Shown in pieces: positions 34,781 through 41,697 of a stretch of DNA of 44,201 bases (its first letter is position 1; each line of letters opens with the position of its first letter). The DNA is from Syntrophomonas_B sp035447945 (lineage in GTDB: Bacteria > Bacillota > Syntrophomonadia > Syntrophomonadales > Syntrophomonadaceae). The notes under the pieces are model-generated. The model saw nothing but the letters and a program-made list of their open reading frames with translations. It was not told where the DNA came from and did not search any database. The stretch spans positions 1-44,201 of the forward strand of contig DAOTHZ010000007.1 in the NCBI GenBank assembly GCA_035447945.1, read 5' to 3'. The position numbers were made by a program, and so were the translations under genes.

Positions 34781-35620
34781 ATTTTTGAGCTTGAAGGCGG
34801 CGACGACGGAGATGTTGATATGGGCGGCGATGTTTTGCAGCGGGTGCCCTTCCTGAAGAGCCAAATCGATAAAGATAGCTTTTAGCGGAGTCAATTCCCG
34901 TCTGCGAGAACCTGCCTTGATCAGCTCGAATGTTTCCCGTTTGATCGTAGCGGCTAGAAGGATTTCGTCGAGAGACTTGAGCTGTTTGGCTGCCGACGTT
35001 GATAGAATCGGGGCGGCGGGTTTTATGTCTGGAATCCAGGGGATTTTCTCGAAATTGTCATCGTAATCATTTTCCGGCTCAACGACGCTTTCCATCAGGT
35101 GCAAATACTCATTGCGGGCCTTACCTTGGTCAGAAGCCAGTAAATCCAGGACAAACTCCTTGTTGACAAAGCCCGGTTGCAGGTAGCGATAACAGTGATC
35201 ACTACTCCAACGGTATTCGCCGACCCGGTCACAAATCCCGGCCCGCAGCGGGTTTTGATGAATATAACGCAGCACCGTGAGCAGGTGTCGTTCATCCTGA
35301 ATCAACCCGGCTTGATAACGACCCTGAAAAACATGCCCGCTGCGGTTTTTGGTTTGGTTGTAATACATGCTGTATCGGGTATTCAACCGGTGCATCACCT
35401 GCCCCAGGCCGATTTCTCCCGTCCGCACCAGGAGATGGTAGTGATTGCCCATGATAACGTAAGCAAAGGTATCCGCTTCACAGAACCGCATTACCTTTTC
35501 CACGCTCTTCAGAAAATACCCCTTGTCCTGGGCTTGGTGAAAAACAAATTCCTTATTGTTACCCCGCTGAATCACGTGATAAACCGCCCCCGCGTATTCG
35601 ATCCGCAACCTCTTGTTCAT
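34763..35620 (-). CDS. REP-associated tyrosine transposase (RAYT, HUH/Y1 family)
   Basis: 285 residues of the Y1_Tnp/TnpA-REP family (COG1943). The HUH motif is His60-Tyr-His62 in YVIMGNHYHLLV, and the catalytic Tyr is at about 119 in LRYIHQNPLRAGI. Family hallmarks AVYHVIQRGNNK and GHVFQGRYQAGLI are present. A C-terminal part (about 235-285) looks like a small HTH (KAIFIDLALQEGHPLQNIAAHINIS). These enzymes nick single-stranded hairpins and are thought to spread REP sequences. A GGGGGAGCGAGG site precedes ATG 35620; the frame itself opens at 35674. The gene is bracketed by copies 5 and 6, and its own C-terminus is encoded by copy 5. All catalytic residues are intact. Confidence 0.9.
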   Translation of the reverse strand: MNKRLRIEYAGAVYHVIQRGNNKEFVFHQAQDKGYFLKSVEKVMRFCEADTFAYVIMGNHYHLLVRTGEIGLGQVMHRLNTRYSMYYNQTKNRSGHVFQGRYQAGLIQDERHLLTVLRYIHQNPLRAGICDRVGEYRWSSDHCYRYLQPGFVNKEFVLDLLASDQGKARNEYLHLMESVVEPENDYDDNFEKIPWIPDIKPAAPILSTSAAKQLKSLDEILLAATIKRETFELIKAGSRRRELTPLKAIFIDLALQEGHPLQNIAAHINISVVAAFKLKNVQNIP

Positions 35621-35675
35621 CCTCGCTCCCCCTGTGCAATAAAATAACGCAAACGCCAGGCACCCGTCGCACATT

Positions 35676-35732
35676 TTCAGAATTTTCCATAAGTTAATGC
35701 GTCAGGCGTATTAACTTATTGAATATTCTGAA
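35676..35732. repeat. Palindromic element copy 6 (loop TCAGG), upstream of the transposase
   Basis: 57 nt in the same orientation as copy 5, so the transposase sits between two direct copies. The arms carry a few uncompensated changes (TTTTCCATAAG against CTTATTGAATATT). Confidence 0.92.
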
Positions 35733-35855
35733 TTCGCCAGCCGGTAGCCCGCCCGTTGAATTTTGTCTCCATTTATTCCATTTTATCACATTTATAGCAG
35801 AATGGTGTTGCTGGTTTTTTTAAACTCGAAAACGCAAGCGTGAGGCCGCATTATT

Positions 35856-35911
35856 TTCGGAATATTCCATAAGTTTATACGTCAGGCGTATTAACTTATG
35901 GAATATTCAGA
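35856..35911. repeat. Palindromic element copy 7 (loop TCAGG), forms the AbiGi stop codon
   Basis: The outer right arm supplies TGA (35907-35909) for the minus-strand AbiGi-like gene. It lies only 123 nt from copy 6 in the same orientation; the roughly 120-nt spacer holds no gene. Confidence 0.92.
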
Positions 35912-36629
35912 CTTTTTCCAGGAGATCGAACGGGATGATGGCGATGTCGTTTTTATAATCGCAGTTGGCCAGTTGGATTTTAACGGCGGGGATGAATTCG
36001 CGGGGAACGATGATGGCTTCCACGTCCTCCGGCGCAAAATGAAAATCCCCGCTGATGCTGCGCCATTCCCTTTCACGGTAGAAGGTTTCATCGTCATTTT
36101 CGCTGAAGCGGGTGAACTTGATACACTGGGTCATGTGACCGAAGTAGCGGTTGAGAAAGTCGCGGTGGTGGGCGTTCTGGTCCAATCCCAGCAGATAGCG
36201 CATGTAATCGTACAAGGAACAGCGCCCGCCGCAGCGTTGGACCGTCTCCGCCAAAAGCGGGTCATCGAGCTCAATCGTTCCGTGGGCAGGAAAATCGCGC
36301 TCCAAATACAAGACCGGGTTGAAATGAGGGTAAATCGACCGGGCCGCAAAGCCGATACCCACCTGGCCGTAGTATTCTGCATGCCCAATCAGATCTTTGA
36401 ATGGAATGTCACAAACACAACAAAATTCGCGGGTGGTGAGCCCGCCCATAATTCTTTCCGTGCAGGAGGCGAGCAGTTTGCGCGCGGCAATAATCTGGTT
36501 AAGAATCTGCACCGATTCAGCCGGCGACTTGGTTTTATGCTTGATCTCCCTGGGCGCGGTGACGTTTTCCCAATCGACTTTCGGGCCGCCCGTGAAATGC
36601 CAGTAGATTTTTGAAAAATAGCTCTGCAT
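35907..36629 (-). CDS. AbiGi-like protein (abortive infection, putative antitoxin family)
   Basis: 240 residues from ATG 36629 (MQSYFSKIYWHFTGG), behind GGGGG; an in-frame start exists at 36668. It resembles the AbiGi family: an N-terminal YWHFTG segment, then EFCCVCDIPFKDLIGHAEYYGQVGIGF (cf. the family CFCDIP...H...YG.YGIG pattern), INPVLY-like FNPVLYLERD, and FYREREWRSISGD near the end. AbiGi is the partner of AbiGii in a phage-defence system of lactococci. No AbiGii-like gene is adjacent, so it is an orphan here. It is enclosed by palindrome copies 7 and 8, which suggests arrival or retention with the repeats. Family call from pattern memory only. Confidence 0.65.
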   Translation of the reverse strand: MQSYFSKIYWHFTGGPKVDWENVTAPREIKHKTKSPAESVQILNQIIAARKLLASCTERIMGGLTTREFCCVCDIPFKDLIGHAEYYGQVGIGFAARSIYPHFNPVLYLERDFPAHGTIELDDPLLAETVQRCGGRCSLYDYMRYLLGLDQNAHHRDFLNRYFGHMTQCIKFTRFSENDDETFYREREWRSISGDFHFAPEDVEAIIVPREFIPAVKIQLANCDYKNDIAIIPFDLLEKV

Positions 36630-36684
36630 CGGACCCATTCCCCCTTGTTGTACGGGATTAGTGTCCAATAAAACCGCACCGCTT

Positions 36685-36723
36685 ATACAAAAAATTCCGC
36701 CAAATCCTGTCTTTTTGGCGGAA
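36685..36723 (-). terminator. Intrinsic terminator after the Na/Pi cotransporter gene
   Basis: TTCCGCCAAA and TTTGGCGGAA form a 10-bp stem (36695-36723), followed on the minus strand by TTTTTTG. It lies beyond palindrome copy 8, so that palindrome is within the transcript's 3' UTR. Confidence 0.8.
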
Positions 36724-36730
36724 CGAAATG

Positions 36731-36787
36731 TTCAGAAAATTCCATAAGTTAATACGCCTGACGCATTAACTTTTGGAATATTCCGAA
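36731..36787. repeat. Palindromic element copy 8 (loop CCTGA)
   Basis: 57 nt between the Na/Pi cotransporter stop (36820) and its terminator. A few mismatches (TTTTGG in the right arm). The right flank contains GCGTCAGGCGC (36793-36803), a second copy of the loop motif outside the hairpin. Confidence 0.92.
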
Positions 36788-36819
36788 TTTGGTGCGTCAG
36801 GCGCTTGACGTTGTTGGGA

Positions 36820-38508
36820 TCAGCGTTGTTCGAGGACGTATTCGGCAATGTTGCGGCAGTGGTCGCCGATGCGTTCCAGGTTGACCAGTAAATCGAGGAA
36901 GACGGCGCCGTTGTTGCCGTTGCAGACGCCTTCGTTCAGCCGGCGGATGTGGTTTTTGCGATAGGCGGCCTGCAATTCGTCGATTTTTTCTTCGAAGCCG
37001 AGCACCTGGGTGGCTACCGATTTGTCCTGCTTTTCCAGCGCCCGGTAGGACAGCAGAATGGTATCCTTGGTCACCGAGATGATATTGTCCATTTCCTCGC
37101 GGGCCTCGCCGGATAATTGTACCTGATGTCTGGTCGCGTAATCGGCCTGTTCAATGATATTGTCGCAATGGTCGCCGATCCGTTCGATATCGTTCAAGGA
37201 CTGCAGAATAATGGAGGCGCTGTTGGATTCCTCTTTCGACAGCTGCTTGCGCGAGGCCAGCACGACATAATCCGTAATCTCGCGCTCGAGCCGGTTGATG
37301 GCATTTTCCAACACTTCCCCCTTCTTCAGCAACGCTTCCTGGGGATTGTTGAAATAGTCAACCGCGTTGTTAAAAGCATTATACGCAATCAGCCCCATCT
37401 GCATGGTTTCCCGCTTAGCCTGGGCCAGCGCCACGGAGGGATTGTTGAGCAGACGGTGATCGATGTATTTGGGTTTGTAAGGATCATCCGCGTCCTCGTC
37501 GCGATCCGGAATCAGCTGGGTAACCAGATAAGCCAGCGCGGAAATCAGCGGGATCAGGATGATTACGTTGCAAAGATTGTAAGCCCCGTGGGTCTGGGCG
37601 ATTTGCAGTTTGATATTCAAGGCCGCCCAGGTGCCGCCCAGCCCGGGAATCAGCAGAATCATATTGGTCAGCCAGACAATGAATTTTTCAAAAAATCCCA
37701 TCAAAAACAGAGGTAGGAAAACCACCAAGCCGAAAATGTTCAGCAAAAAGTGAGTCAGGGCCGCTCTTTTCGCGGTTACACTGGCCCCCATGCCAGCCAG
37801 CAAGGCGGTAATGGTGGTACCCAAATTGGCACCGAAAAGGATCGGTACTGCCTGATGAAAGGTCACCACGCCATTCAGCGCCAATTGCTGCAGCACGCCG
37901 ATGGTCGCGCCGCTACTCTGCACCAGCACGGTAAAGACGATTCCCATCACCAGCCCGGTCAGGGATTGGTTGTCGATCCCTGCCATCAGATTCATGATAA
38001 AGGCAACCTCCGTCAGCGGCTTCATACCCTCGCCCATCAGGTTCAGGCCGAACAGCAGGATGCCAAAGCCCAGCAGGGCCTGTCCGATCATTTTGAGATA
38101 ATTCTGCTTGGGCGCCAGATACAAAAACGTTCCCAAGGCGACAATCGGCAGGACATAATCATAGAGATTGAAACCAATCAGGTAAGCCGTAATTGTCGTG
38201 CCCAGGTTGGCCCCCAAGATAACGCCAATCGCCTGGCGCAGCGTCAGCAACTGGGCGTTGACCAGCCCTACGGTGAGAACCGTGGTGGCGCTGCTGCTTT
38301 GGATCAAGGCAGTGACCAACGTCCCGGTCAGCACCCCCCGCAGCGGCGTGCGAGTCCCCTTCTCGAGAACCTTCCTTATTTTATCACCAGCCGCCGACTG
38401 CAGACCTTCGGACATAAAATGCAGCCCAAACAGCACCAGACCCAGACCGCCGATAAACAAAAATATGATTTCTGATGCAGATAACGTTATAACCACCCTC
38501 TCGAGCAT
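36820..38508 (-). CDS. Na/Pi cotransporter family protein with PhoU-like domain
   Basis: 562 residues. Two homologous NptA-type membrane halves (about 10-150 and 165-315) each contain the QSSSAT-type motif (TALIQSSSATTVL; TVLVQSSGATIGVL) and the GANLGTTITA motif seen in both halves. A C-terminal PhoU-like helical domain follows (about 350-560) with INRLEREITDYVV, LNDIERIGDHCDNI and LVNLERIGDHCRNIAEYV. It probably imports phosphate with Na+ and is regulated through the PhoU-like part. ATG 38508 has only a weak ribosome site; a GTG four codons later follows GAGAGGG and is an alternative. Single-gene unit. Confidence 0.93.
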   Translation of the reverse strand: MLERVVITLSASEIIFLFIGGLGLVLFGLHFMSEGLQSAAGDKIRKVLEKGTRTPLRGVLTGTLVTALIQSSSATTVLTVGLVNAQLLTLRQAIGVILGANLGTTITAYLIGFNLYDYVLPIVALGTFLYLAPKQNYLKMIGQALLGFGILLFGLNLMGEGMKPLTEVAFIMNLMAGIDNQSLTGLVMGIVFTVLVQSSGATIGVLQQLALNGVVTFHQAVPILFGANLGTTITALLAGMGASVTAKRAALTHFLLNIFGLVVFLPLFLMGFFEKFIVWLTNMILLIPGLGGTWAALNIKLQIAQTHGAYNLCNVIILIPLISALAYLVTQLIPDRDEDADDPYKPKYIDHRLLNNPSVALAQAKRETMQMGLIAYNAFNNAVDYFNNPQEALLKKGEVLENAINRLEREITDYVVLASRKQLSKEESNSASIILQSLNDIERIGDHCDNIIEQADYATRHQVQLSGEAREEMDNIISVTKDTILLSYRALEKQDKSVATQVLGFEEKIDELQAAYRKNHIRRLNEGVCNGNNGAVFLDLLVNLERIGDHCRNIAEYVLEQR

Positions 38509-38592
38509 ATTTCACTTTATCCCTAGTATAACTGAACAAGAAAAAGTTAACAAAACAAATAAAACGCGCGAGCGCGTTGGCCGCTTTGCATT

Positions 38593-38649
38593 TTCAGAAT
38601 ATTCCATAAGTTTATACGCCTGACGTATTAACTTATGGAATTTTCTAAA
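38593..38649. repeat. Palindromic element copy 9 (loop CCTGA)
   Basis: 57 nt just after the stop of the radical SAM gene and upstream of the Na/Pi cotransporter. The right flank again carries CGTCAGGCG (38668-38676), here forming the end and stop codon of the radical SAM gene. Confidence 0.94.
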
Positions 38650-38672
38650 TATTCAATATGTTTGTTCGTCCG

Positions 38673-39860
38673 TCAGGCGTTGGCTTTATTCAGGCCGATT
38701 TCCTCGTCGGTCAGGTAGCAGGCCGGATCAGATTCCCAGAAGTCGCCGGTGACGGCCTCCGCCCGGGTGCGAAAGTTGCCGTTGCAAATGTCCAGGTACT
38801 GGCACCTGGCGCAGCGCCCCTTGAGCAGCGGCTGGCGGTTTTTCAAGCCGGCCAGAACCGGATGGGAGGTGTCCGTCCAGATGTCACCGAACTTGCGTTC
38901 CTGCACGTTGCCAAACGTAATGTGCTGGGTGAATTGATCCGGATGAACGTAACCCCTGGGATCAACCTCGCCGAACGCGATGCCGGAACGATTGCCGCCG
39001 TTCAGGCTGATCAGATCTTTGATCGTTTGCGCCTTGGCGGGATTTTCCTGCAGCGTGCGCAGATAAAGATAAACGCCGTCGCAGTGGTTGTCGACAGTCA
39101 GGATTTCCTTTTTCAGGCCGCGCGCTTCAAAATCCAGCGCCCGGCGGATGATGGTTTCCATCGCCTGACGGGACTGCTGCGGGGTGACGTCCTCCTCGAC
39201 CATGCGGTTGCCCCGCCCGGAGTAAACCAGATGGTAAAAACAGACCCGGTCTATCTGCTCTTCCTCGATAAAATCAAATATATTGTCCAATTCGGCCAGA
39301 TTGTGACTATTAATGGTAAAACGCAGTCCCACCCGCTGGCCAACCGCCACGCAGTTCTGGATGCCCTCCATGGCCGCCTGAAAAGCCCCGACCCGGCCGC
39401 GAAATTTATCATTGACCTCACGCAGACCGTCAAGCGAAATGCCCACATAACCCACGCCGATATCCTTGATGCGCTGCGCCACCTCGCGGGTGATGAGCGT
39501 GCCGTTGGTCGACAGCGTTGGCCGGATGCCATGCGCCGCGGTATATTCGGCCAGTTCGAAAAAGTCCGGTCGAATCAACGGCTCCCCGCCGGAAAACAGC
39601 AGCACCGGCACCCGAAATTCAGCCAAGTCGTCGATAAAACGTTTGGCCTCCACCGTCGTCAATTCGTCCTGGTATTTGCGGGCATCCGAGTCCATGTAAC
39701 AATGGATGCACTTTAAGTTGCAGGTGCGGGTGGAGTTCCAAACCACCACCGGGCCCGAGCCGCTGGTCGCCCCGTTGGCCGCCCCCCGGGAATCATGGCT
39801 GTAGCGCAGGGAATCCCCGAAATACTCGTCATTAAATAAAAGTTTGGTTACACTGATCAT
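38673..39860 (-). CDS. Radical SAM protein, AhbC/NirJ1-like (haem biosynthesis via sirohaem)
   Basis: 395 residues. The N-terminus MISVTKLLFNDEYFGDSLRY, with GPVVVWNSTRTCNLKCIHCY, is typical of NirJ1/AhbC. Cys47, Cys51 and Cys54 form the radical SAM [4Fe-4S] site; LLFSGGEPLIRPDF and the STNGTLI region bind SAM. A C-terminal SPASM-type Cys cluster (RCARCQYLDICNGNFRTRAEA, then DPACYL) holds an extra cluster. AhbC removes acetate side chains from didecarboxysirohaem in the alternative haem pathway of anaerobes. No other haem genes are in the window, so the assignment rests on sequence resemblance. Its stop TGA lies in a CGTCAGGCG box associated with palindrome copy 9. Confidence 0.82.
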   Translation of the reverse strand: MISVTKLLFNDEYFGDSLRYSHDSRGAANGATSGSGPVVVWNSTRTCNLKCIHCYMDSDARKYQDELTTVEAKRFIDDLAEFRVPVLLFSGGEPLIRPDFFELAEYTAAHGIRPTLSTNGTLITREVAQRIKDIGVGYVGISLDGLREVNDKFRGRVGAFQAAMEGIQNCVAVGQRVGLRFTINSHNLAELDNIFDFIEEEQIDRVCFYHLVYSGRGNRMVEEDVTPQQSRQAMETIIRRALDFEARGLKKEILTVDNHCDGVYLYLRTLQENPAKAQTIKDLISLNGGNRSGIAFGEVDPRGYVHPDQFTQHITFGNVQERKFGDIWTDTSHPVLAGLKNRQPLLKGRCARCQYLDICNGNFRTRAEAVTGDFWESDPACYLTDEEIGLNKANA

Positions 39861-39970
39861 TGCCCTTCCCCTTTAAAACAGGTATTTTTCATCTGCCTGT
39901 ATTATATCGCATTTGCGCCGGGGACAGCAAAAAACTCAAATAAACCAAGACGCCCAACACTTTTGATATT

Positions 39971-40027
39971 TTCAGAATATTTAATAAGTTAATACGCCTG
40001 ACGCATTAACTTATTAAATATTCAGAA
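39971..40027. repeat. Palindromic element copy 10 (loop CCTGA), left half of an inverted doublet
   Basis: Arms TTTAATAAG/CTTATTAAA are a compensated variant of the consensus. It shares its last seven bases (40021-40027, TTCAGAA) with the first seven of copy 11, giving a head-to-head pair with opposite loop orientation. Confidence 0.93.
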
Positions 40028-40077
40028 CATTCCATAAGTTTATGCGTCAGGCGTATTAACTTATGGAATGTTCTGAA
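40021..40077. repeat. Palindromic element copy 11 (loop TCAGG), right half of an inverted doublet
   Basis: Arms GAACATTCC and GGAATGTTC are fully compensated relative to GAATATTCC/GGAATATTC. Together with copy 10 it forms a roughly 107-nt doublet in the divergent region between the radical SAM gene and citrate synthase. Confidence 0.94.
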
Positions 40078-40121
40078 TATTTGGCGGGGGGGTGGCTGTG
40101 TTGTTGAATTCTGAATTTATT

Positions 40122-40151
40122 AATGCCTAGATATGGGCATTACGATATAAT
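40122..40151 (+). promoter_or_regulatory. Candidate promoter and operator of citrate synthase
   Basis: The palindrome AATGCC-N8-GGCATT (40122-40141) directly precedes a perfect -10 TATAAT (40146-40151). No good -35 is seen, so a regulator bound to the palindrome may recruit or block RNA polymerase. The leader to the start is about 120 nt and shows no recognised riboswitch. Confidence 0.45.
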
Positions 40152-40280
40152 AGAAGATATCATCCGGTGTTGTTGCGGCGTAATGAGTTGCAGCCATTTG
40201 CAGTTGCAGTCAAACGAAAGCGGCGCCTTTCATCGGTTCACCGACAATATTGAAAAAAACCATTATTAAGGAGTGGATTT

Positions 40281-41633
40281 ATGAGTCATGCAGTAGATGA
40301 TTTCACGAAAACATACAGCCAAATTTGTTATGAAAACAGTTTGATTGACAACCGCCTGTATGCCCAATACGGCGTCAAGCGTGGGCTGCGGGATATCAAC
40401 GGCCAGGGGGTGCTGACCGGCATTACCAACATTTCCATGATTCAATCGCAGGAAAAGGTCGACGGCAAGTTGGTCCCCTGTGACGGCAAGCTGTTTTATC
40501 GCGGCTACAATATTCTTGATTTGGTGCGGGGGTTCGTCAGCGAAAAGCGCCTGGGGTTTGAAGAAATCACCTATTTGCTGCTCTTTGGCCTGCTCCCCAC
40601 CCCGGAACAGCTCACCGAATTCAATGCAATCCTGGCCAGCTGCCGCAGCCTGCCCAGGAATTTCGTCCGCGACGTGGTCATGAAGGCGCCCAGCAAGGAC
40701 GTCATGAATTCCCTGACCAAAAGCATCCTCACCCTGACTTCCTATGACAAAAAAGTGTTCGATTTGTCGCTGCCCAACGTGCTGCGCCAATGCCTGACGC
40801 TGATCAGCGTTTTCCCCATGCTGTCGGTCTACGGCTACCACGCATACAACCATTACAATTGCGACGAAAGTCTGTACATTCACCGGCCCGACCCGAAGCT
40901 ATCGACGGCGGAGAACATTTTACGCATGTTGCGCCCCGACAAAAAGTATACTGAGCTGGAGGCGATCGTGCTGGATACCTCGCTGGTCCTGCACATGGAA
41001 CACGGTGGTGGCAACAATTCCACCTTTACGACCCGGGTGGTGTCTTCGTCGGGGTCGGACACGTATTCGGTCATTGCCGCGGCCTTGTCATCACTGAAAG
41101 GTCCCAAGCACGGCGGCGCCAACAATAAAGTGGTGGAAATGGTGCGGGACATCAAAGCCCATGTAAAGGATGTCAGCGACGAAGACGAAGTCAAGCGCTA
41201 TCTGAGCAAGATCCTGAACAAGCAGTCGTTTGACCATAAAGGCCTCATTTACGGCATGGGACACGCGGTGTATTCCATCTCCGATCCGCGCGCGCTGGTA
41301 TTCAAAGGATTCGTGGAAAAACTGGCGAACGCCAAGGGCAGAAAATCCGATTTCGAATTGTACGCCATGATCGAAAAAACCGCTCCCGAGGTCATCGCCC
41401 AGGAACGGCAAATCTACAAAGGCGTCAGCGCCAACGTTGATTTTTACAGCGGTTTTGTTTACAGCATGCTGGACATTCCCCTGGAGCTCTACACACCCCT
41501 CTTTGCCATGGCCCGGATCGTCGGCTGGAGCGCCCATCGCCTGGAAGAGCTGATCAACGCCGACAAAATCATCCGCCCGGCCTATCAAAGCAACGTCACC
41601 TTCAAAGATTACGTCGGCCTCGATGCCCGGTGA
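40281..41633 (+). CDS. Citrate synthase (citrate/2-methylcitrate synthase family)
   Basis: 450 residues. It condenses oxaloacetate with acetyl-CoA (or propionyl-CoA). Catalytic residues are in LHMEHGGGNNSTFTTRVVSS (first His), IYGMGHAVYSISDPRA (second His) and SANVDFYSGFVYSMLDIP (Asp); the CoA-binding stretch LSSLKGPKHGGAN is intact. Length and sequence are of the type seen in clostridia. AAGGAG lies 7 nt before ATG 40281. It is a single-gene unit; upstream is the palindrome doublet, downstream copy 12. Citrate rather than methylcitrate specificity is not decided by sequence. Confidence 0.94.
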   Translation: MSHAVDDFTKTYSQICYENSLIDNRLYAQYGVKRGLRDINGQGVLTGITNISMIQSQEKVDGKLVPCDGKLFYRGYNILDLVRGFVSEKRLGFEEITYLLLFGLLPTPEQLTEFNAILASCRSLPRNFVRDVVMKAPSKDVMNSLTKSILTLTSYDKKVFDLSLPNVLRQCLTLISVFPMLSVYGYHAYNHYNCDESLYIHRPDPKLSTAENILRMLRPDKKYTELEAIVLDTSLVLHMEHGGGNNSTFTTRVVSSSGSDTYSVIAAALSSLKGPKHGGANNKVVEMVRDIKAHVKDVSDEDEVKRYLSKILNKQSFDHKGLIYGMGHAVYSISDPRALVFKGFVEKLANAKGRKSDFELYAMIEKTAPEVIAQERQIYKGVSANVDFYSGFVYSMLDIPLELYTPLFAMARIVGWSAHRLEELINADKIIRPAYQSNVTFKDYVGLDAR

Positions 41634-41648
41634 TTTTTTAAATTGTGC

Positions 41649-41697
41649 GAATATTCCATAAGTTTATGCGTCAGGCGTATTAACTTATGGAATATTC
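41649..41697. repeat. Palindromic element copy 12 (loop TCAGG), fused to the metalloprotease gene end
   Basis: It lies 15 nt after the citrate synthase stop. On the minus strand its right arm encodes QNIP and the TAA (41685-41687) of the metalloprotease gene, exactly as copy 5 does for the transposase. Confidence 0.95.

Noticed and set aside
26107..41697. The palindromes as a CRISPR array
   Set aside because: Copies are hundreds to thousands of bases apart, lie in both orientations, have no regular spacers and no cas genes are near.
29483..41697. The palindromes simply as transcription terminators
   Set aside because: They lack a consistent U-tract, and two of the neighbouring genes (29629, 36820) have separate, better intrinsic terminators. 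They may still influence mRNA 3' ends.
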